Assembly: GCA_964501265.1 (NCBI GenBank)
Contig: CAZCSK010000066.1
Span: forward strand, 1 to 9,204
DNA: 9,204 nt
Direction: 5' to 3'
DNA from: CAZCSK01 sp964501265
Lineage (GTDB): Bacteria > Actinomycetota > CADDZG01 > JAHWKV01
A program made the position numbers and the translations under genes. Below, one piece after another: positions 6,257 to 9,204 of the stretch; the first letter of the stretch is position 1; each line of letters opens with the position of its first letter. A model generated the notes under the pieces. That model was not told the DNA's origin and made no database searches. It saw nothing but the letters and a program-made list of their open reading frames with translations.

Positions 6257-7618
6257 TCACAACTTCTTGGCCTTTGTGCGGATACGAGTTGTAAGTTCCT
6301 GAATTTGGTTGTAGGTGGAGCGTCGCTCGGCCATCAACGCCCGAATTTTACTGTTGGCGTGCATGACGGTCGAGTGATCTCGCCCCCCAAACCGCAAACC
6401 AATCCGGGGCAGCGATAAATCGGTTAGTTCTCGGCACAAATACATTGCGATATGCCGGGCGTGGACGAGGTTTCTGTCGCGCTTCAAGGACAAAACCTCG
6501 TCCACCTCTAGGTCAAAATAACGTGATATTTCAGAAATAATAAGTTCGGGGGAAATCATTCCCGGCCCACTGTCGGGATAAAGGTCCCGTAGGACAGTCT
6601 CAGCAAGCGCTACAGAAACCTGACTGCGATCGAGGCTAGCGAAGGCAACAACCCGGATCAAAGCGCCCTCAAGCTCCCGAATATTGGACTCTATCCGGGA
6701 TGCAATAAAAGTAAGGACGTCGGCGGGTAAATGGCCAACACCATCAAAATCCGCTTTTCGACGAAGGATGGCTATTCGCGTTTCGAGGTCGGGTGGTTGA
6801 ACGTCGGTAATCAATCCCCACTCAAAACGGGAGCGAACACGCTCGTCGAGACCAAGTTGTTTGGGTGGACGGTCAGAGGTGAGTACGATCTGTTTAGCCG
6901 CGTCGTACAAAGTATTAAACGTGTGGAAAAACTCCTCAAGGGTAGCTTCCTTACCCTCGAGGAACTGGACATCGTCAACTAACAACACATCACTCTCACG
7001 ATAACGGCGCTTAAAACCAGCGATCCTACCGGGGTCACCAACTGAAACAATAAAGTCGTTGGTGAATTGTTCACTTGAGACGTAACGAACCACCGACCCA
7101 GGTTGAGTTTGGACTACATAGTGTCCAATAGCATGCAACAGATGCGTTTTGCCAAGGCCCACGCCGCCGTAGATGAACAAAGGGTTGTAGGCACGACCCG
7201 GAGCCTCAGCAACCGCCAGCGCAGCTGCGTGCGCGAAACGGTTGGAAGCGCCGATGACGTACGTGTCGAATGCGTAACGGGCGTTCAAAAAGGCAGGTTC
7301 CGACCGATTTAGGGCTACGACCGGCTGCGAGGCGGGTGTCGGTGAGTCAATGTCTTCGGCAGCGACATCGAGCCGGACCTGCAGATCGTGGCCAGCGGCA
7401 GTGGAGACTGCTCCTGAGATCAAAGGCAGGTAGCGGGGCTCGATCCAATCCTTCGCAAAGCGGCTGGGCACTTCAAGCACCAATTCGCCAGACTCAACTT
7501 CCACGGCCCTAATGGGCTCGAACCACGAGCGGAAGACGGGAAGCGCCAATTTTGCCTGGATAGCGCGGGCGGCCTCGTCCCAGATTTCGAGGGCGCTTTT
7601 GGGACGTTCGTCGCTCAT
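6257..7618 (-). CDS. dnaA: Chromosomal replication initiator protein DnaA
   Basis: DnaA is the AAA+ ATPase that binds DnaA boxes, melts the origin and recruits the helicase; it usually also controls its own gene. From the ATG at 7618 the product has 453 residues. Domain I (about 1-80; ALEIWDEAARAIQ, FRSWFEPI) is followed by a very short domain II. Domain III carries Walker A GGVGLGKT (151-158), Walker B LLVDD (212-216), the RSRFEWGL arginine-finger region (about 262-269) and sensor-2 NIRELEGAL (about 312-320). Domain IV has the helix-turn-helix and the signature FGGRDHSTVMHA (about 410-421), with the residues that read DnaA boxes intact. An ATG four codons upstream (7630) is in frame but has no ribosome site. 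ATG 7618 has only a weak GGATGG nearby, so the start stays open between the two. A perfect DnaA box lies 40 bases upstream, consistent with autoregulation. Confidence 0.98.
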   Translation of the reverse strand: MSDERPKSALEIWDEAARAIQAKLALPVFRSWFEPIRAVEVESGELVLEVPSRFAKDWIEPRYLPLISGAVSTAAGHDLQVRLDVAAEDIDSPTPASQPVVALNRSEPAFLNARYAFDTYVIGASNRFAHAAALAVAEAPGRAYNPLFIYGGVGLGKTHLLHAIGHYVVQTQPGSVVRYVSSEQFTNDFIVSVGDPGRIAGFKRRYRESDVLLVDDVQFLEGKEATLEEFFHTFNTLYDAAKQIVLTSDRPPKQLGLDERVRSRFEWGLITDVQPPDLETRIAILRRKADFDGVGHLPADVLTFIASRIESNIRELEGALIRVVAFASLDRSQVSVALAETVLRDLYPDSGPGMISPELIISEISRYFDLEVDEVLSLKRDRNLVHARHIAMYLCRELTDLSLPRIGLRFGGRDHSTVMHANSKIRALMAERRSTYNQIQELTTRIRTKAKKL

Positions 7619-7657
7619 TGGGCCATCCATTGGGGACGGACGGGAAAATGATAGGAG

Positions 7658-7666
7658 TTATCCACA
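7658..7666 (+). promoter_or_regulatory. Consensus DnaA box TTATCCACA
   Basis: A perfect match to the classical 9-base DnaA box, 40 bases upstream of the dnaA start. A TATCAT that could serve as the dnaA -10 lies next to it (7648-7653, minus strand), so DnaA bound here could repress its own gene. Confidence 0.85.
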
Positions 7667-7752
7667 AAGGTGGGCTTGATCCGGGCTCGAACATCGGGGG
7701 ATGGTGGGCAATTCCGAGCCGCAATCGACTTCCCTACCTGGGCAAACAGCCC

Positions 7753-7761
7753 TTTTCCACA
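7753..7761 (+). promoter_or_regulatory. DnaA box with one mismatch, TTTTCCACA
   Basis: One mismatch from TTATCCACA (A to T at position 3). It sits 14 bases from the consensus box at 7776-7784 and points toward it, so the two may form a cooperative cluster. Confidence 0.6.
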
Positions 7762-7775
7762 ACGGATTCCACAGA

Positions 7776-7784
7776 TGTGGACAA
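7776..7784 (-). promoter_or_regulatory. Consensus actinobacterial DnaA box TTGTCCACA
   Basis: The plus strand reads TGTGGACAA, a perfect reverse complement of TTGTCCACA, the form preferred in Streptomyces and Mycobacterium. Its core forms an inverted repeat with TCCACA at 7768-7773 (TCCACA, two bases, TGTGGA), so a degenerate half-box may be bound back to back. Confidence 0.8.
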
Positions 7785-7828
7785 TCTTTGTCTTCAAGCC
7801 GGCCTCCTGTATTCGTAGGAATCACTAA

Positions 7829-7855
7829 GGGACCAGGTCCCGCGGAGATGCTCCG
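7829..7855. repeat. Two tandem short hairpins
   Basis: GGGACC/GGTCCC forms a 13-base palindrome with a 1-base centre (7829-7841), followed two bases later by CGGAG-ATG-CTCCG (7843-7855). Neither is followed by a T-run on either strand, so they are poor intrinsic terminators. They may be part of a structured RNA leader or a protein-binding site. Function unknown. Confidence 0.45.
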
Positions 7856-7870
7856 AGGGAAGGGGAGACC

Positions 7871-7940
7871 AAGTCACCCGGCCTCGCAACTAGAAGGGAA
7901 ATGGGGCCAGGGCTCGCAGAGTATAGCCGGGTAGTGACTT
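7871..7940. repeat. Interrupted long inverted repeat
   Basis: AAGTCACCCGGC (7871-7882) pairs with GCCGGGTAGTGACTT (7926-7940): 12 base pairs broken by a 3-base bulge, enclosing about 43 bases. It lies right after the two small hairpins. This could be an RNA element in a long rpmH leader, an antisense RNA or origin architecture. No known RNA family was recognised. Confidence 0.4.
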
Positions 7941-8017
7941 GCCTGGAAACCCGGACAACCAGATTTGGCAAAATAGGCCTGCGACCTGCGGTTTTGCATC
8001 GGCCAAGGGCGCGAAGA

Positions 8018-8044
8018 TTGCATGGAAGAAAGGGAAGCTATACT
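8018..8044 (+). promoter_or_regulatory. Possible promoter for rpmH-rnpA-yidD-yidC
   Basis: TATACT (8039-8044) is a good -10 match, 60 bases before the rpmH start. TTGCAT (8018-8023) is the best -35 candidate but the spacer is only 15 bases, shorter than ideal. The leader would be about 50 bases. Motif evidence only. Confidence 0.35.
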
Positions 8045-8092
8045 CTCTAGTCAGCGGACTTAACGCTTCACCAACTTGTGTGCTGATGTGCT

Positions 8093-8098
8093 AGGAGA
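8093..8098 (+). promoter_or_regulatory. Ribosome binding site deciding the rpmH TTG start
   Basis: AGGAGA lies 5 bases before the TTG at 8104. The spacing and the exact match of the following residues to the L34 N-terminus settle the unusual start codon. Confidence 0.8.
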
Positions 8099-8103
8099 AT
8101 CAA

Positions 8104-8238
8104 TTGAAAAGAACCTTCCAGCCGAATACGCGCCATCAAAAAAAGACCCACGGGTTTCGCATCCGAATGCGGACGCGAGGGGGAAGGGCGATCCTTGCCC
8201 GAAGGCGCCAGAAGGGCCGAGTAAGACTGAGCCACTAG
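8104..8238 (+). CDS. rpmH: 50S ribosomal protein L34
   Basis: L34 is a small, strongly basic protein of the large ribosomal subunit that binds 23S rRNA. The 44-residue product reads MKRTFQPNTRHQKKTHGFRI, followed by the conserved RMRTRGGRAILARRRQKGR block and a short LSH end. This is a complete L34 of normal length. Translation begins at TTG, supported by AGGAGA just upstream. The TAG stop shares its last base with a GTG that probably starts rnpA (TAGTG), so the two genes are translationally linked. The rpmH-rnpA pair next to dnaA is one of the most conserved arrangements around bacterial origins. The identification is essentially certain. Confidence 0.97.
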   Translation: MKRTFQPNTRHQKKTHGFRIRMRTRGGRAILARRRQKGRVRLSH

Positions 8239-8558
8239 TGGCGGGCGCGAAAAAAGCGGCAATAGAGCGAACGTTTCGCGTTGGTCGCAAGTTGACCTCC
8301 CGACATCTGGTGGTGTGGGTGTGCCCGGCGTCAGAAGAGTCGCATTGTGAAACGCTTGCGGTCGTAGTGTCCCGCCGAAAGCATGGGGGGGCGGTGAGCA
8401 GAAACCGGGTCCGCCGGCGGGTTGCTGAGGCAGTCAGGATGGCCGGGGGAACGGGAGGATTCGATAGCGTCTGGCTTCCGAGTCCGGCAGTGAGGGATCT
8501 TTCAGCGGACGCTTTGCGTGGAGAATTATGCCAAATTCTGGAAAATATGACGAAATGA
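8238..8558 (+). CDS. rnpA: Ribonuclease P protein component
   Basis: RnpA is the protein cofactor of RNase P; it helps the catalytic RNA bind precursor tRNA and remove the 5' leader. From GTG 8238 it has 106 residues. The N-terminal ERTFRVGRKLTSRHLVVWV segment forms the leader-binding region, LAVVVSRRKHGGAVSRNRVRRRVAEAVR (about 40-67) holds the family signature with the RNR core at 55-57, and the end DALRGELCQILENM matches the usual C-terminal helix. The start is chosen because GTG overlaps the rpmH stop by one base and gives a normal length. The frame is also open upstream through all of rpmH to a GTG at 8088 and TTG at 8076, which would give 156-160 residues. The stop overlaps the yidD start in ATGA. 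Function is certain, the start is not. Confidence 0.93.
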   Translation: MAGAKKAAIERTFRVGRKLTSRHLVVWVCPASEESHCETLAVVVSRRKHGGAVSRNRVRRRVAEAVRMAGGTGGFDSVWLPSPAVRDLSADALRGELCQILENMTK

Positions 8559-8896
8559 GCAAACCGGTGTCTAATTCGGCCAAGATCTTGATCGGGCTCA
8601 TAGCAATTTATCGCGTTGTGTTGTCTCCATTCCTGGGCGGTCGATGTCGCTTTCACCCGAGCTGTTCCGTCTACACATCGGAGGCTATCGCTCTGCACGG
8701 TGCCCGAAAGGGCCTCTGGCTAGGCTTGCGGAGAGTTCTACGTTGTCACCCATTTCATCCAGGCGGATTCGATCCGGTGCCCAGTCGACACCGGGGGACC
8801 GAAGGGGTACCAGCGGCCAAAATGTGTGACTTGAACGCGCTAGAAGCCGTAAGCCCCCGGAACGGGACATTGGTAGGGCTAGGGGACAATGTTTAG
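8555..8896 (+). CDS. yidD: Membrane protein insertion efficiency factor YidD
   Basis: YidD is a small membrane-associated protein that improves insertion of proteins by YidC; its biochemical role is not well defined. The 113-residue product has the family core LIGLIAIYRVVLSPFLGGRC (hydrophobic or amphipathic N-terminal segment), the cysteine-containing CRFHPSCSVYTSEAI motif, and the RCHPFHPGGFDPVP ending motif. About 40 residues follow the core with no recognisable feature, giving a longer tail than usual. The ATG at 8555 overlaps the rnpA stop (ATGA), implying coupled translation. An ATG at 8528 is in frame and has GGAG upstream at short spacing, but it would add nine residues not typical of the family. 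The end overlaps yidC by 8 bases. The position between rnpA and yidC is standard. Confidence 0.93.
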   Translation: MSKPVSNSAKILIGLIAIYRVVLSPFLGGRCRFHPSCSVYTSEAIALHGARKGLWLGLRRVLRCHPFHPGGFDPVPSRHRGTEGVPAAKMCDLNALEAVSPRNGTLVGLGDNV

Positions 8897-9204
8897 AGCG
8901 CTCGTAGTGGGCATGGGGCGGATGCTGAGCATGTTCTTCGACCTAATTCCAAGCTATGGCGTTGCCATAATCTTTCTGACGATCACCGTGCGGGTGGCCA
9001 TGCTCCCCCTTGCCGTGAAGGCCGCGAAGATGATGCAGGCCAATCGCCCCAAGCAGGAGCGCCTGCGAAAGCTGCAGCCCGAGATCAAAAAGCTTAAGGA
9101 AAAGCACGGGGCCGACAGGGCAAAATTGTACGAAGAACAGCAGAAGCTAATGAAGGAGCACGACGTAAACCTCCTATCCTCCTTCTCGGGGTGTCTGCCT
9201 CAAT
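8889..9204 (+). CDS. yidC: Membrane protein insertase YidC/Oxa1 family, N-terminal part (cut by window edge)
   Basis: YidC inserts membrane proteins into the inner membrane alone or with SecYEG. Only the first 105 residues are in the window. A hydrophobic segment (about 13-40; PSYGVAIIFLTITVRVAMLPL) contains Arg35, which aligns with the conserved arginine of the hydrophilic substrate groove. After it comes a long charged stretch (about 48-92; KQERLRKLQPEIKKLKEKHG) forming the coiled-coil cytoplasmic loop, then the family motif ending GCLPQ where the window stops. This is the short Gram-positive type without the large periplasmic domain of E. coli YidC. The ATG overlaps the yidD end by 8 bases and has AGGGG just upstream at close spacing. 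Family call secure; the rest of the protein is not visible. Confidence 0.93.
   Translation, partial: MFRALVVGMGRMLSMFFDLIPSYGVAIIFLTITVRVAMLPLAVKAAKMMQANRPKQERLRKLQPEIKKLKEKHGADRAKLYEEQQKLMKEHDVNLLSSFSGCLPQ

Larger units (their letters stand above)
7619..8103. other. dnaA-rpmH divergent spacer with DnaA boxes and unassigned structured DNA
   Basis: A 485-base gene-free region between two diverging operons. The dnaA-proximal part (7650-7790) holds two consensus DnaA boxes and a weaker one, so it is probably both the dnaA control region and a second DnaA-binding part of the origin. The middle (7829-7940) contains several inverted repeats. The right end (8018-8098) has a possible promoter and the rpmH ribosome site. 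Short frames run through it on both strands, but none has a ribosome site and a recognisable product. It is not AT-rich, so unwinding here seems less likely than in the dnaA-dnaN spacer. Confidence 0.7.

Noticed and set aside
7829..7855. Tandem hairpins as an intrinsic terminator
   Set aside because: There is no T-run on either strand and no gene transcribed into them from either side, since flanking genes diverge.
7829..7870. Resemblance to a signal recognition particle RNA loop (ACCAGGTC-like bases and a purine-rich run)
   Set aside because: The conserved SRP tetraloop and internal-loop bases are not present in the right order; resemblance is superficial.
7615..7934. Several short frames in the dnaA-rpmH spacer on both strands
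   Set aside because: They pass through DnaA boxes and hairpins, lack ribosome sites and show no family resemblance.
8060..8698. Minus-strand open frame of 212 codons
   Set aside because: It lies across rpmH, rnpA and the start of yidD on the opposite strand, has no recognisable domain and no ribosome site; a shadow frame.
1..9204. CRISPR arrays, tRNA or rRNA genes, insertion sequences, phage or defence genes
   Set aside because: No regularly spaced repeats, no cloverleaf-like sequence, no terminal inverted repeats and no such protein families were seen.

Overview
This window is a chromosomal replication-origin neighbourhood. Two operons diverge from about position 7.6-8.1 kb. On the minus strand, read right to left, lie dnaA, dnaN, recF, a DUF721/dciA gene, gyrB and gyrA, the last cut by the left edge. 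On the plus strand, read left to right, lie rpmH (ribosomal protein L34), rnpA (RNase P protein), yidD and yidC, the last cut by the right edge. All ten genes are core bacterial genes. I see no transposase, integrase, phage gene, toxin-antitoxin pair, CRISPR array, rRNA or tRNA.

The order dnaA-dnaN-recF-DUF721-gyrB-gyrA opposite rpmH-rnpA-yidD-yidC is typical of Actinobacteria. The DnaA, GyrB and RecF sequences also read as actinobacterial. One origin box, TTGTCCACA on the minus strand, is the actinobacterial form. GTG or TTG starts are likely for gyrB, recF, rpmH and rnpA. Base composition is moderately GC-rich overall but uneven: dnaN and parts of dnaA are clearly AT-richer than gyrB. I infer an actinobacterial lineage, possibly near Acidimicrobiia, but cannot fix the class from memory alone.

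The two long non-coding stretches hold the origin signals. The dnaA-dnaN spacer (6014-6256) has, in dnaA-to-dnaN order, two imperfect DnaA-box-like 9-mers, a run of 3-base repeats like the DnaA-trio element of Bacillus subtilis, an AT-rich palindrome that could be the unwinding element, and a further near-consensus DnaA box before the strong dnaN ribosome binding site. The dnaA-rpmH spacer (7619-8103) has one perfect TTATCCACA box, one perfect TTGTCCACA box on the opposite strand, a weaker box, and a hairpin-rich stretch I cannot assign. Together they suggest a bipartite origin, with DnaA also acting at its own promoter.

The genes fit one theme. DnaA opens the origin, DciA probably helps load the replicative helicase, DnaN is the sliding clamp, RecF acts in gap repair, and GyrA/GyrB handle supercoiling. 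The opposite operon supplies translation (L34), tRNA maturation (RnpA) and membrane-protein insertion (YidD/YidC). I find no undescribed multi-gene system. The points most worth a second look are the origin architecture, atypical GyrA residues around the quinolone-contact helix and catalytic tyrosine, the tight rpmH/rnpA overlap, and the structured spacer.
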